64,000 bases of DNA from Pelagibius sp. CAU 1746. Its GTDB lineage: Bacteria > Pseudomonadota > Alphaproteobacteria > Kiloniellales > Kiloniellaceae. Below, in pieces: positions 54,201 to 63,086 of the stretch. The stretch lies in contig NZ_JBDOQT010000001.1 of assembly GCF_039839785.1 (NCBI RefSeq), positions 186,001 through 250,000 on the forward strand, given 5' to 3'. Every line of letters starts with the position of its first letter. Position 1 is the stretch's first letter. A program made the position numbers and the translations under genes. The notes beneath the pieces were generated by a model. It made no database searches. It saw nothing but the letters and a program-made list of their open reading frames with translations, and was not told the origin of the DNA.

Positions 54201-54703
54201 ACGAACTGGCGGCCCATCTCGCGCATCGCCTGGCCGACGGCGGTGCGGATGACGGGTTCGCCGAGACGCCGGATCATGCCGCGCAGGGTGCCTGCGATGC
54301 CCGGCCGGTCGGTCTCCAGCACCTTGCCGGTCAGCAGCAGCCCCCAGGTGGAGGCGTTGACCAACGGCGAGGAGGAATGACCGATGTGGCGGCTCCAGTC
54401 CGAAGGGGCGATCTTGTCCTCGATCAGGGCGTCGATGGTCTCGGCATCGGGAACGCGCAGCAGCGCCTCGGCCAGGCACATGAGGGCCACGCCCTCGTCG
54501 GTCGACAACCCGTACTCGGCGAGGAAGACATCCATCAGGCCCGGGCGCGCCCGAGTGCGGATCCGCTCCACCAGCGCGGCGGCGCGGTCGACGATCGTCG
54601 CACGCGCGCCGCTATCTAGGGCCGCCTCCTCGGTCAAGACCTGCAAGACGTCGGCCTCGTCGCGCCGCTTGTTTGCATCCCATCTCGGATCGAGGTCAAT
54701 CAT
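51263..54703 (-). CDS. putA: Bifunctional proline dehydrogenase / delta1-pyrroline-5-carboxylate dehydrogenase
   Basis: A 1146-residue PutA oxidising proline to glutamate. Proline dehydrogenase covers about residues 80-470 (V-K-L-S-A-L-H-P-R-Y; V-V-Q-A-Y-G-R-R-A; R-L-V-K-G-A-Y-W-D). The aldehyde dehydrogenase domain covers about 560-1010 with catalytic Cys in S-A-G-Q-R-C-S-A-L-R and F-T-G-S-T-A-T-A at the NAD site. A C-terminal ALDH-like tail follows. It lacks the N-terminal ribbon-helix-helix of E. coli PutA, so it does not bind DNA itself; the divergent Lrp-type gene fills that role. Confidence 0.97.
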   Translation of the reverse strand: MIDLDPRWDANKRRDEADVLQVLTEEAALDSGARATIVDRAAALVERIRTRARPGLMDVFLAEYGLSTDEGVALMCLAEALLRVPDAETIDALIEDKIAPSDWSRHIGHSSSPLVNASTWGLLLTGKVLETDRPGIAGTLRGMIRRLGEPVIRTAVGQAMREMGRQFVLGQDIEAAMTRAQGKEEKGFTYSYDMLGEAAMTRGDAARYAQAYSEAISAISGACAASEIAANPGISVKLSALHPRYEVAKTARIMDELVPVVRDLARKAAQAGMGLNIDAEEADRLGLSLKVIEAVLADPALAGWDGFGVVVQAYGRRAPDVIDGLYDMAQRHDRRLMVRLVKGAYWDTEIKHAQVEGLADFPVFTRKAATDVSYLGNARKLLKLTDRLYPQFATHNAHTVAAILEMAKGRDTSAFEFQRLHGMGEALHDIVHAEEGTRCRIYAPVGAHRDLLAYLVRRLLENGANSSFVNQIVDQNVPARAVAACPFEALQGAPGRFEPVVRTGPEIFAPERLNARGFDLFDVTELARIEAARRPLAPWRVEPLLAGPVKGGEVEAARNPATGAVIGEVVRASEADVATALASARPWDAPAAERAAVLRRASDLYERDFGEIFALLASEAGKTLADAVAELREAVDFLRYYAGEAENLAGPPRGVFTCISPWNFPLAIFSGQIAAALAAGNGVLAKPAEATPAIAAWGVRRLHEAGVPRSALQFLPGRGGVVGAALTADPRVNGVAFTGSTATARTIQRSLAQHLEPGTPLIAETGGLNAMIVDSTSLPEQAVRDIVASAFQSAGQRCSALRCLYVQEDTADSLRDMLVGAMRELELGDPWRLSTDVGPVITAAAQADISTYVAEAEAEGRLIHRLEAPAQGHFVAPALIAVEGIGDLEREVFGPVLHLASFKARELDRVIAAVNATGYGLTFGLHTRIDDRVQKIADTVLAGNIYANRNQIGAIVGSQPFGGEGLSGTGPKAGGPNYLPRFTRRPAVRHDFEKDLPADPARVASALTAPQEQAAVWSRLLPGPTGELNRLFAYPRPPVLCLGPGAAAARDQVAAIELLGGRAVAVAGRLAPESLAKLPPFGAVVWWGDEASARSYALALAEREGPIVPLVTGRPDTAHALFERHLCVDTTASGGNAALLAGGMTP

Positions 54704-54842
54704 CTTCGCCCGCCCCGTTTTCGGCCTATCGGCCCAAGTTTGGTCAGCCCATATTAGAGAGCACTAACCATTCCTTTTGCCTGAATATTCTTATAAACTA
54801 GGTAATTCGTCTAATTTTTGATCATATAACAGGCAAATAACA

Positions 54843-55319
54843 TTGACGGACACCGCCCCGCCCAGGCTCGACCGGATCGACCGCGCCATCCTCAACGAGT
54901 TGGCGCGAAACGCGCGAATCTCAATGATCGATCTCGGCCAGAAAGTCGGCCTGTCGAAAACCCCGGTCACTGCCCGCGTGAAGCGCCTGGAGGCGGAGGG
55001 CGTGATCACCGGCTACCGCGCCGAGTTTTCGGCCGGGCGCCTGGGCCTGGAACACGTGGCCTTTCTGGAGGTGCGCCTGGCCGATACCCGCGAGAAGGCG
55101 CTGCAGGCCTTCAACGCGGCGGTTCGGCAGATCGCAGAGGTGGAGGAATGCCACATGATCGCCGGCGGCTTCGACTATCTCGTGAAGGTGCGCACCCGCG
55201 ATATTGGCGACTACCGCCGGGTGCTGAGCGAGAGCATCTCGCGCCTGCCCCACGTCGCCTCCACCTCCACCTTCGTTTCGATGGAAAGCGTGCGCGACCG
55301 CGGCGTCACGCAGATCTGA
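54843..55319 (+). CDS. putR: Lrp/AsnC-family regulator of putA (PutR type)
   Basis: A 158-residue Lrp-type protein: winged helix (about 9-60, with A-R-I-S-M-I-D-L-G and L-S-K-T-P-V-T-A-R-V) and a RAM effector domain (about 70-150, with M-I-A-G-G-F-D-Y-L-V-K-V). It diverges from putA across 139 AT-rich bases, the usual arrangement of proline-responsive PutR activators in alphaproteobacteria. The start appears to be TTG 54843 with a weak AGGC upstream. Confidence 0.87.
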   Translation: MTDTAPPRLDRIDRAILNELARNARISMIDLGQKVGLSKTPVTARVKRLEAEGVITGYRAEFSAGRLGLEHVAFLEVRLADTREKALQAFNAAVRQIAEVEECHMIAGGFDYLVKVRTRDIGDYRRVLSESISRLPHVASTSTFVSMESVRDRGVTQI

Positions 55320-55361
55320 GCGCCCCTGGGCGAAACAGGCCGTCCGGACCGGCGTTCAGAT

Positions 55362-56324
55362 TCAGATATTGTGGCAGGCGGCGAGGCGGTCGCCGGCGAA
55401 GGGCCGCAGCGGCGGCCGGTCGTCCCGGCAGCGCTCCGAGGCGATGGGGCAGCGTCCATAGAAGGGGCAGCCGGCCAGTTGCTCAAAGCGGCTCGGCGGC
55501 TCGCTCTTCTCAAGGCCGCCCTTGATGCGCTGAGACGGATCCAGCTTTGGCACCGAGGCGATCAGCAGCTTCGTGTAGGGATGCAGCGGCTCGGCGAAGA
55601 GATCCTTGCTCTGGGCGATCTCGACCAGGTGCCCCATGTACATCACCGCGACGCGGTCGCTGACCTGGCCGACCACACCGAGGTCGTGAGAGATGAAGAG
55701 CATGGTCAGGCCCATCCTCTCCTTCAGGTCGGCCAGAAGGTTCAGCACCTGCGCCTGCACCGAAACGTCGAGGGCCGAGACCGGCTCGTCGGCGATGATC
55801 AGATCCGGCGGCGGAAGAATGGCCCGGGCGATCCCCACGCGCTGCCGCTGGCCGCCGCTCAGTTCATGCGGGAAGCGCGACGCGAAGGAAGGGTCCAGCC
55901 CCACCTGCGTCAAGGCCTCGGCAACAAGCTCGCGGCGCTCGCTGCGGTTTTTGAAGACTCCGTGGATGTCCCCCGTCTCGGCGACCGAATCTCCGACGCT
56001 GCGGCGCGGATTCAGGGAGGCAAAGGGGTCTTGAAAGACCATCCTGATCTTCAGGCGCAGCGCCCGCAGCGTACGGCTTCCCTCAGTCAGGATATCGCGT
56101 CCCTTCAGAAGGACGGAGCCGCTCTGCGCGGTTTCCAGGCGCAGGATACTGCGGCCGACCGTCGTCTTGCCGCAGCCCGTCTCGCCGACGATGCCGAGCA
56201 CCTCGCCCGGATAGACCGAAAAGGATACGTCGTCGACCGCCCTGATGCGGTACTTCGTACCGGCCCGCTTGGCGGTGAAGGAGGTGATCAGGTTACGAAC
56301 TTCGAGAATGGCATCCTGTGCCAT
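55362..56324 (-). CDS. dppF: Dipeptide/oligopeptide ABC transporter ATP-binding protein, DppF/OppF type
   Basis: A 320-residue ATPase: Walker A G-E-T-G-C-G-K-T-T (about 47-55), the signature L-S-G-G-Q-R-Q-R, Walker B L-I-I-A-D-E-P-V-S-A-L-D and a switch H in F-I-S-H-D. The C-terminal oligopeptide-ABC cysteine region (C-P-F-Y-G-R-C-P; C-H-N-I) is typical. It is the last gene of the transporter operon; its ATG shares a base with the upstream dppD stop (TGATG). Confidence 0.93.
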   Translation of the reverse strand: MAQDAILEVRNLITSFTAKRAGTKYRIRAVDDVSFSVYPGEVLGIVGETGCGKTTVGRSILRLETAQSGSVLLKGRDILTEGSRTLRALRLKIRMVFQDPFASLNPRRSVGDSVAETGDIHGVFKNRSERRELVAEALTQVGLDPSFASRFPHELSGGQRQRVGIARAILPPPDLIIADEPVSALDVSVQAQVLNLLADLKERMGLTMLFISHDLGVVGQVSDRVAVMYMGHLVEIAQSKDLFAEPLHPYTKLLIASVPKLDPSQRIKGGLEKSEPPSRFEQLAGCPFYGRCPIASERCRDDRPPLRPFAGDRLAACHNI

Positions 56325-57295
56325 CACGCACCTCCCTCGAGAAGCGGGAAATGGCAGAGCGCCCAGTGACCGGACGCGACGTCGGCCTGCGGCACCCGGC
56401 CCTGCCGGCAGTCGCCGCGCGCATAGGAGCATCTTGGCGCGAAGGCGCAGCCGTCCTTGATCTCGCCGGGTTTGGGCGCCTGACCGGGAATGGTCAGCAG
56501 CCTGTCGTGCCCGGCCCCAGGATCGGGAACGCAGGACATCAAACCATGGGTGTAAGGGTGAACGGGGTTCTGGAACAGTATATGGACGGCGCCCGTCTCG
56601 ACGATCCGGCCGGCATACATGACCGCGACGCGGTCGGCCAACTGGGCCACGACGCCCAGGTCGTGCGTTATGAAGAGGACCGCCATGTCGAGTTCGTCGC
56701 AAAGCTCCCGCAGCAGGCTCAGGATCTGCAGCTGAACCGTCACGTCCAAGGCGGTGGTCGGCTCGTCGGCAATCAGCACCTGGGGGCGGCAGGCCAAGGC
56801 GATGGCGATCATGACGCGCTGGCGCATGCCCCCCGACAACTCATGAGGATAGGCGTTGAGCTGCAGCGCGGCATCCGGAATCCGCACCAGATCGAGCAGT
56901 TCCCTGGCCCGGTCGCGCAGCTCGCGGCCGCTCGTCCGGTCATGCACCCGGATCGCTTCCTCGATCTGCTCGCCGATGCGGAGCACCGGGTTGAGCGAGG
57001 TCATCGGCTCCTGAAAGATCATCGCCACGCCGCCGCAGCCGGCCTCGACGCGGCGATGCGGCGGCATCGCCGTAATATCGACGCCGTCGAGTTCGATACG
57101 GCCCGCCGAAACCTGCACCTGCGGCTGTGGCAGCAGGCCCATCACCGCCAGCGAGGTCATGCTCTTGCCGCAGCCCGACTCGCCGACGAGGCCCAGCACC
57201 TCTCCGCGGTCGATGTCGAAGGAAATCGACGACACGATCGGCAGGCTTGCCCCGGCGGTCTGGAGCGAAATGACGAGATCGCGGACTTTCAACAT
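56324..57295 (-). CDS. dppD: Dipeptide/oligopeptide ABC transporter ATP-binding protein, DppD/OppD type
   Basis: A 323-residue ATPase with Walker [10 protein letters not shown] (about 39-47), the signature L-S-G-G-M-R-Q-R, Walker [12 protein letters not shown] and F-I-T-H-D. The C-terminal oligopeptide-ABC region has cysteines in G-C-A-F-A-P-R-C. It starts three bases after dppC stops and pairs with DppF in the nucleotide-binding heterodimer. Confidence 0.93.
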   Translation of the reverse strand: MLKVRDLVISLQTAGASLPIVSSISFDIDRGEVLGLVGESGCGKSMTSLAVMGLLPQPQVQVSAGRIELDGVDITAMPPHRRVEAGCGGVAMIFQEPMTSLNPVLRIGEQIEEAIRVHDRTSGRELRDRARELLDLVRIPDAALQLNAYPHELSGGMRQRVMIAIALACRPQVLIADEPTTALDVTVQLQILSLLRELCDELDMAVLFITHDLGVVAQLADRVAVMYAGRIVETGAVHILFQNPVHPYTHGLMSCVPDPGAGHDRLLTIPGQAPKPGEIKDGCAFAPRCSYARGDCRQGRVPQADVASGHWALCHFPLLEGGA

Positions 57296-57298
57296 GTC

Positions 57299-58162
57299 TT
57301 ACTTCCTCTGCCTGTTCCCCAACACTTCGCGGAAGCGGGGGTCCAGTCTGTCTCGCAACACGTCACCGACCAGGTTCAGGGAAAAGGCCGTCAGGACAAT
57401 CATCATGCCGGGGAAGAACAGGAGCCACGGCGCTCGGGTGATATAGATGCGCGATTCCGCCAGCATGTTCCCCCAACTGGGAATCTCCGGCGGCGCGCCC
57501 AACCCAAGAAAATCCAGAGCAGCGGCCCCGAGCTGGGCGAAGGCGAACACGAAGCTCGCCTGCACGAGCAGCGGCGACACCATGTTCGGCAGGATATGCT
57601 TGCCGATGAGCCACAGCGTCCCCGACCCCATGCTGCGGGCCGCCTCGACATAGGTCTCCTCACGCAGACGCAGCGTCACGCCATAGGTGATTCGGGCCGT
57701 GGTCGTCAGATAGATGACGCCGATGGCGATGATGGCGTTGGCCACGCTTTGCCCCAGGATCACGATCAGGCCGAGGGCGAGCAGCAGCGAGGGAAAGGCC
57801 ATCATGACATCGACGACGCGCATCAGCACCCGCCCCAGCTTCGGGAACAGCGCCGAGACGATGCCGATGGGCACGCCCGTCACCAAGGCGAAGGCGACGA
57901 CCCCGACCCCGATGAGCAAGGCCAGACGGGACCCGTGTATCACGCGGCTGAGGGTGTCACGCCCGAAATGGTCGGTGCCGAACCAATGAGTCCAGTTCGG
58001 CGGACTGAGGCGATTGATGGGCTCGATATCGGCGGGGCCGAAAGGCGCGATGTACTCGGCCAGGAGCGCCAGCACGATGACGACCGCCAGCAGCACCAGG
58101 CCGCCGAGGGCCAGGGGCCGCGCGAGAAACGGCGACAGCCAAGAATGGATATGCTCTTTCAC
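57299..58162 (-). CDS. dppC: ABC transporter permease, DppC/OppC type
   Basis: A 287-residue permease with an N-terminal membrane helix, the OppC N-terminal segment W-F-G-T-D-H-F-G-R-D and the binding-protein-dependent inner-membrane motif E-A-A-R-S-M-G (coupling helix, about 170-176). The start is GTG 58162, overlapping the dppB stop as GTGA. It is the second permease of the complex. Confidence 0.93.
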   Translation of the reverse strand: MKEHIHSWLSPFLARPLALGGLVLLAVVIVLALLAEYIAPFGPADIEPINRLSPPNWTHWFGTDHFGRDTLSRVIHGSRLALLIGVGVVAFALVTGVPIGIVSALFPKLGRVLMRVVDVMMAFPSLLLALGLIVILGQSVANAIIAIGVIYLTTTARITYGVTLRLREETYVEAARSMGSGTLWLIGKHILPNMVSPLLVQASFVFAFAQLGAAALDFLGLGAPPEIPSWGNMLAESRIYITRAPWLLFFPGMMIVLTAFSLNLVGDVLRDRLDPRFREVLGNRQRK

Positions 58163-59106
58163 TCGAGTTCCACCCGTGGGTCGAGGTAGCGATAGGAAAT
58201 GTCCACCAGCAGATTGATGATCAGATAGAGCGAGACGATCACCAGGATGACGCCCTGGATCACCGGATAGTCGCGGCGCAGGATCGACTGCACGACCATC
58301 CGCCCGACGCCCGGCAGGGCGAAGACGGTCTCGGTCACGACGGCTTCGGAGATCAGGGCCGCCAGGGTGAACCCGAAAGCCGAGACCACGGCCAGCAGCG
58401 AATTGCGCAGGATATGCCGGACGACCACGCGCTGCGGGCTGATCCCCTTGGCGCGGGCGGTGCGGATGTAGTCTTCGCGTGCGACGTCCAGCATGCTGGC
58501 GCGGGTCAGGCGCAGGATGAGGGCCGCATTGGGCGCCGCCAGCGTCAAGCTGGGCAGCAGCAGGTAGCGCAGGTTGGCCAGCCCGCCCTCTTCGAAGATC
58601 GAAGGATAGCCCGAACTGGGCAGCCAGCCCAGCCAGGCGGCGAAGATCAGGATGAAGTAGAGGCCGACCCAGAACGTCGGGATCGAGGCCATGAACATCG
58701 CCATCCCCGACAGGCCCTGGTCGATCCAGGTCCCCTGGCGCATCGCGGCCAGAACACCGACGGGAACGCCGATCAGGATGATCCACACCATGGTGATGCC
58801 GGCCAGCAGCAGACTGGTCTCGGCGCCGTCCAGGATGACGGTCGTCACCGGGGCCTGAAAGAAGATCGAGGTGCCGAAATCGCCCCGCAGCACGTTGCTG
58901 ACCCAGTTGACGTACTGGACCAGCAACGACTGGTCGAGGCCGAGGCGGGTACGCAGTGCCTCGACCTGATCGGGCGTCGCCTCATCGCCCAGCAACACAT
59001 AGATCGGGTCGCCGGGAATAAGGTGGATGAAGAGAAAGATGATAACCGACGCGGCCAACAGTGTGGCAGCGGCCGCGCCGGTTCTCTTCAGGACATAAAG
59101 CCACAT
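58159..59106 (-). CDS. dppB: ABC transporter permease, DppB/OppB type
   Basis: A 315-residue permease starting M-W-L-Y-V-L-K-R. It has the OppB/DppB N-terminal pattern F-L-F-I-H-L-I-P-G-D-P-I-Y, six hydrophobic segments and the coupling motif Y-I-R-T-A-R-A-K-G. It follows the binding-protein gene by 26 bp. Confidence 0.93.
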   Translation of the reverse strand: MWLYVLKRTGAAAATLLAASVIIFLFIHLIPGDPIYVLLGDEATPDQVEALRTRLGLDQSLLVQYVNWVSNVLRGDFGTSIFFQAPVTTVILDGAETSLLLAGITMVWIILIGVPVGVLAAMRQGTWIDQGLSGMAMFMASIPTFWVGLYFILIFAAWLGWLPSSGYPSIFEEGGLANLRYLLLPSLTLAAPNAALILRLTRASMLDVAREDYIRTARAKGISPQRVVVRHILRNSLLAVVSAFGFTLAALISEAVVTETVFALPGVGRMVVQSILRRDYPVIQGVILVIVSLYLIINLLVDISYRYLDPRVELE

Positions 59107-59132
59107 TTTCGGAGGTCAATCCCAGCGAGCAT

Positions 59133-60680
59133 TCACTTGGAAACGCCCCAGAAGTGCGGCCAGATCAAGGTGCTGTCGCCGATACCCTTCAGGCCCGGCG
59201 AGGCGATGTTGTAGGAGTAGACATCGCCCACCTTCATGGTCGGCACCTGCTCGTAGATGAGGGCCTGCAGCTTCGACCAGGCCTCGCGGCGCGCGTTCAG
59301 GTCGGAAGTGCCGGTGAACTGAGCCTTGAGGCTGGTCTTCTCGTCGGTGACCCACCATCCGGGATAGCTGTCGTTCAGGGCCGTCAGCAGGATCGGGTCG
59401 GGAATGTTGCCGTGGTGAGTGACGAACATGTCCCACTGGTCCGGCTGCGCCCGCTTCTTCAGCAGCGTGGCCCAGTCGACCACCACCATCTGCACGTTGA
59501 TGCCGGCGTCCGCCAACTGACGGGTGAACACCGTGGCCTGATCGAAGTGCGTCTTGTAGTTGGTCGAAACGAGGAGCTTGATCGGAGTACCGTCGTAGCC
59601 CGCCTCTTCGGCCATCTTCTTGGCTTTCTCCGGATCGCCCTCGCTGTAGGCCTCGGCGCCCGATTCGGAATACCAGATGTTGCCCTTGGGGAAGAAGGAG
59701 CCGTTGGCATCCCAGAGCTCTTCCTGGCCGACCGACACGCGCAGCGCCTCTTCCTTGTTGAGCGCGGTCTGAATCGCCCGGCGCAGCAGGTGGTTGTCCT
59801 TCAGCAGGCCTTGCTTCGAATTCATGAAGACGAGACCGAAGATCGGCGCGCCGCTAAGGTGGATCCGCACCGAAGAGTCGTTCTTGAGGGTCTCGTAGAG
59901 GTCCCCCGAGATGAACTCTGCATAGTCGTAGTCGCCCGCCTGGATACCGCTGACACGGGTCCCGACGTCCGGCACCGGAATGAAGCGCACGGCATCGACC
60001 TCGGCGACGCGCGCTCCGGCATAACCGTCAGCCGGCGACTCGAGCCCCTTGTAGTCGTCGTACTTGACCAGCTCGACATAGCGGTTGGCGCGCCATTCCT
60101 TGAAGCGGAAAGGACCGGTGCCGATGTAGTTCTCGGGCGCGATCGGGTTGCCCCCGGCGGCCGAGACGATGTCGGCCGGATAAATCACCGGTCCGCCGTT
60201 CGGGAAGGCCATCATGCTCTTCCAGGCGCCGTTGGGCTCGGAGAGCTTGAGCGTGACTTCGTACTTCCCGCTGGCCTCGACCGAGACCGCGTTGGCCATG
60301 AGCAGCTTTCCGCGCGCACCGTGCTCGCCCCAGCGCTTGAGCGACGCCACGACATCCTCTGCGGTCAGTTCCTTGCCGTTGTGGAACGTCACGCCCTGGC
60401 GCAGGGAAATGATGATGGTGCGATCGCCGTCTTCCAGCTTCTCGCCACTGGCCAGGAGCGGCTGCGGCTCGAACTTCGAGTCGAAGGCGTAGAGCGTCTC
60501 GAACATGTGCTGGCCGATGGTCGCGGCGATGGTGGCCGTGCCAACGTGCACATCCAGGCTGGGCGGCTCGCCAATGGTCGCATAGCGCAGCGTCCCCGCG
60601 GCCATAGCCTGCGAGGACACCACTACCGACAGCGCCGCGAAAGCCGCGCCGCGAAGCAAATTTCTGAATCGTCTTAGCAT
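59133..60680 (-). CDS. dppA: ABC transporter substrate-binding protein, family 5 (DppA/OppA type)
   Basis: A 515-residue exported binding protein with signal peptide (1-28, ending S-Q-A-M-A-A-G) and the family 5 opening T-L-R-Y-A-T-I-G-E-P-P-S-L-D, then the G-V-T-F-H-N-G-K-x-L-T-A-E-D-V signature. Family 5 proteins bind peptides, but also nickel, sugars or opines, so the ligand is unknown. Divergent PLP enzymes for D- or hydroxy-amino acids hint at a related compound. The start at ATG 60680 matches the signal peptide. Confidence 0.92.
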   Translation of the reverse strand: MLRRFRNLLRGAAFAALSVVVSSQAMAAGTLRYATIGEPPSLDVHVGTATIAATIGQHMFETLYAFDSKFEPQPLLASGEKLEDGDRTIIISLRQGVTFHNGKELTAEDVVASLKRWGEHGARGKLLMANAVSVEASGKYEVTLKLSEPNGAWKSMMAFPNGGPVIYPADIVSAAGGNPIAPENYIGTGPFRFKEWRANRYVELVKYDDYKGLESPADGYAGARVAEVDAVRFIPVPDVGTRVSGIQAGDYDYAEFISGDLYETLKNDSSVRIHLSGAPIFGLVFMNSKQGLLKDNHLLRRAIQTALNKEEALRVSVGQEELWDANGSFFPKGNIWYSESGAEAYSEGDPEKAKKMAEEAGYDGTPIKLLVSTNYKTHFDQATVFTRQLADAGINVQMVVVDWATLLKKRAQPDQWDMFVTHHGNIPDPILLTALNDSYPGWWVTDEKTSLKAQFTGTSDLNARREAWSKLQALIYEQVPTMKVGDVYSYNIASPGLKGIGDSTLIWPHFWGVSK

Positions 60681-60781
60681 GTTTTCTGCCTTTCCCGGTT
60701 CTTCGATCCCGATTCGGACCCTTCTATTCTTCTTCGGCGCCGCACGCTCGGCCAGCAATTCGCACGGCGCCCTTAGCACTC

Positions 60782-61564
60782 CTACCAACAAGTATATCCG
60801 CCGTCTATGACCAGGGAAGCCCCGGTCATGTAGCGCGAGGCGTCGCTGGCCAGGTACACGGCCAGAGGCCCGAGATCTTCGGGGGCCCCCAGCTCGCCCA
60901 GAGGAATGTTGCTGACGTAGGACTCGATGATTTCCGGGTGCTTCTCGGCCCAGGCCTTGTTTGGCTCGGTCGCAAAGATTCCCGGACAGATGGCATTGAC
61001 GGTGATGCGATGCGGCGCCCAGTCGACCGCCAGGCTGCGCGTCAGTTGGATAATCCCGGCCTTGGCCGTCTCATAATGCCGCCCGGCGATATTCCGCCCC
61101 GCAATCACGCCGTTGATCGACGAGATGTTGATGACCCGCCCCCCCCGGCCTCTTTCAATCATCGCACCGCCGATCACCTTACAGCACACGAAGGCGCTCG
61201 TCAGGTTGAGATCGATCAGTTCCTGCCATTGCGCCAGAGACTGCTGCTCGACCGGCACGTTGCTCCGGCGGCCGCCGACGTTGTTAATCAGGATGTCGAA
61301 GGGGCCGGCGTCGCGGAGCGCCTTCTCGCAGGCGTCCTGGCAGGCCTGAGGGTCGCCGATATCCGCGGGAAAGGTCCAGGCTTGTCTGCCAAGAGCGCGA
61401 ATTTCCTCAGCGACACTCTTTAGGCTGACCGCATCGCGCGCCGCAAGGGCCACGTCGGCTCCCGCTTCGGCGATGGCCAGGGCCATCTCCCGGCCCAGCC
61501 CCCGGCTTCCGCCCGTGATGAAGAGCTTCTTCCCTTCAAGACGGAAGCATTCTGCCAATCCCAA
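60782..61564 (-). CDS. SDR-family oxidoreductase (gluconate 5-dehydrogenase-like)
   Basis: A 260-residue classical SDR enzyme. The cofactor motif is T-G-G-S-R-G-L-G (17-24), followed by N-N-V-G-G; catalytic residues are S149, Y164 and K168 in Y-E-T-A-K. The C terminus has the common G-G-Y-T motif. It is the first gene of the minus-strand run that continues into the Dpp operon 102 bp downstream, so it may process the imported compound. Substrate not known. Confidence 0.88.
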   Translation of the reverse strand: MGLAECFRLEGKKLFITGGSRGLGREMALAIAEAGADVALAARDAVSLKSVAEEIRALGRQAWTFPADIGDPQACQDACEKALRDAGPFDILINNVGGRRSNVPVEQQSLAQWQELIDLNLTSAFVCCKVIGGAMIERGRGGRVINISSINGVIAGRNIAGRHYETAKAGIIQLTRSLAVDWAPHRITVNAICPGIFATEPNKAWAEKHPEIIESYVSNIPLGELGAPEDLGPLAVYLASDASRYMTGASLVIDGGYTCW

Positions 61565-61692
61565 TGCGACTCTCCCCTGCCGGGCAACGATAACGCCGTC
61601 CGATTTCTATTTTTTTCGTTCAACGCCCTTTTGAGCAACACGACGCTACGCCGAACAGCCCTTCGGGGCGAATGCCTTATATTGATTGCCTG

Positions 61693-61707
61693 ATGCAAAG
61701 ATTGCAT
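61693..61707. promoter_or_regulatory. Inverted repeat ATGCAA-AGA-TTGCAT in the divergent promoter region
   Basis: A perfect 6-3-6 dyad in the 330-base spacer between the divergent SDR/Dpp operon and the PLP-enzyme genes. It resembles LacI- or GntR-type operators in form. No regulator gene is adjacent within the window. The rest of the spacer shows no coding sequence. Confidence 0.5.
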
Positions 61708-61894
61708 AAGGCCCTTGAAGTCAGGTGAGGCAATATCCGGACACCCCGCCCGTTGCGGCGCCCAAGGAGTAAGCCGCCCCCGGCGAAGAAAGGGCGCGAT
61801 CCTTGCCCCGGCGTCATGCTTCGGCGGAAAACCCGTCAATCCAACCGGCACTGCCGCTTGCGCGGCCGCCAGCCACACATAAGGAACACCCCTG

Positions 61895-63019
61895 ATGACC
61901 ACTTGCCCCGCGGCCAGAATCGGCGACAGATGGGAAGACATCGACACGCCCGCGTTGGTCGTTGAGCTCGACATTCTGGAAGAAAACCTGCGGCGCATGG
62001 CCGCCTTCGCGAAAGACAAGGGCATCCGGCTGCGGCCCCACGCGAAGTCGCACAAATGCCCGGCGATCGCGCGCAAGCAGGTCGAACTCGGCGCCGTTGG
62101 CGTCTGCTGCCAGAAGGTCACAGAGGCGGAATCGCTGGCCGAAGGCGGCATCACTGACATTCTGATTACCAATCAGATCGTTGGGGAGCGTAAACTCAAC
62201 CGCCTGGTGGCTCTCGCCCGGCGCATCAAGGTCGCGGTCTGCGCCGATCACTCGGACAATCTGCGCGAGCTCGACGCCGCCGCCCGGAATTTCGACACCA
62301 CCCTTTCGGTGCTGGTGGAGATCGACGTCGGCTCCCACCGCTGCGGCGTTCAGCCGGGAGAGCCCGCGGTGGCCCTCGCGCGGGAGATCGCCGCGGCGAA
62401 AAACCTGCGCTTCGGCGGCATCCAGGCCTATCACGGCCGCGCCCAGCACCAGCGGACCTACGAAGAGCGGCAGCAGACGATCGAAGCCGCCTCGGCCCTT
62501 GTCGAGCAGACCTGCGCCTTGCTGGCCGCGGAAGGCCTGGAGTGCGACATCATCGGCGGCGCGGGCACGGGGACCTATCCCTTCGAAACGGCCAGCGGCG
62601 TCTACAACGAGCTGCAGGTCGGATCCTACGTCTTCCTGGACCGCGACTATTCCCTGAACCTGGATGCGGAAGGCCGCCAGGCGGATGATTTCACCCAAAG
62701 CCTTTTCATCAAGTCGACGGTGCTGAGCACGCCGGAGCCCGATCGCGCCGTGACCGACGCCGGCCTGAAGGCCTACACCACGGACGCGGGGCTTCCGGGC
62801 GTCCATGCCATGCCGGGCGCCGAAGTTCTGGCGGCCGCCGACGAGCACTGCAACATCCGCTTTCACGGGCCGCACCAGCGCCCGCAACTGGGCGAGACGG
62901 TCATGCTGATCCCGGGCCACTGCGATCCCGCGGTCAACCTGCATGACTGGATCATCGGGCTGCGCAACGGCCGGGTCGAATCCATTTGGCCGGTCGCGGC
63001 GAGAGGCGCGGTACTGTAA
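61895..63019 (+). CDS. DSD1/D-threonine aldolase-type PLP enzyme (fold type III)
   Basis: A 374-residue enzyme with an alanine-racemase-type barrel and a C-terminal metal-binding domain. PLP lysine is K51 in R-P-H-A-K-S-H-K. The metal site H-x-C appears in P-G-H-C-D-P-A-V-N-L-H-D-W near the C terminus. Family members are D-threonine aldolases, 3-hydroxyaspartate aldolases (BhcC) and D-serine dehydratases. None of the other bhc genes is in the window, so D-threonine or a similar 3-hydroxy-D-amino acid is more likely. It is followed by a related PLP enzyme 67 bp downstream. Confidence 0.87.
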   Translation: MTTCPAARIGDRWEDIDTPALVVELDILEENLRRMAAFAKDKGIRLRPHAKSHKCPAIARKQVELGAVGVCCQKVTEAESLAEGGITDILITNQIVGERKLNRLVALARRIKVAVCADHSDNLRELDAAARNFDTTLSVLVEIDVGSHRCGVQPGEPAVALAREIAAAKNLRFGGIQAYHGRAQHQRTYEERQQTIEAASALVEQTCALLAAEGLECDIIGGAGTGTYPFETASGVYNELQVGSYVFLDRDYSLNLDAEGRQADDFTQSLFIKSTVLSTPEPDRAVTDAGLKAYTTDAGLPGVHAMPGAEVLAAADEHCNIRFHGPHQRPQLGETVMLIPGHCDPAVNLHDWIIGLRNGRVESIWPVAARGAVL

Positions 63020-63086
63020 GCATCCCCCAGCGCGCCGGGCGGAGGACTCCCCCGGCGCCCCCGCCCGAACAACAGGAAAAGCCGCC

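Noticed and set aside
61895-63019. 3-hydroxyaspartate aldolase BhcC of the beta-hydroxyaspartate cycle
   Set aside because: The family fits, but none of the other cycle genes (aminotransferase, dehydratase, imine reductase, IclR regulator) is in the window, and the neighbour is a second D-amino-acid-type PLP enzyme.
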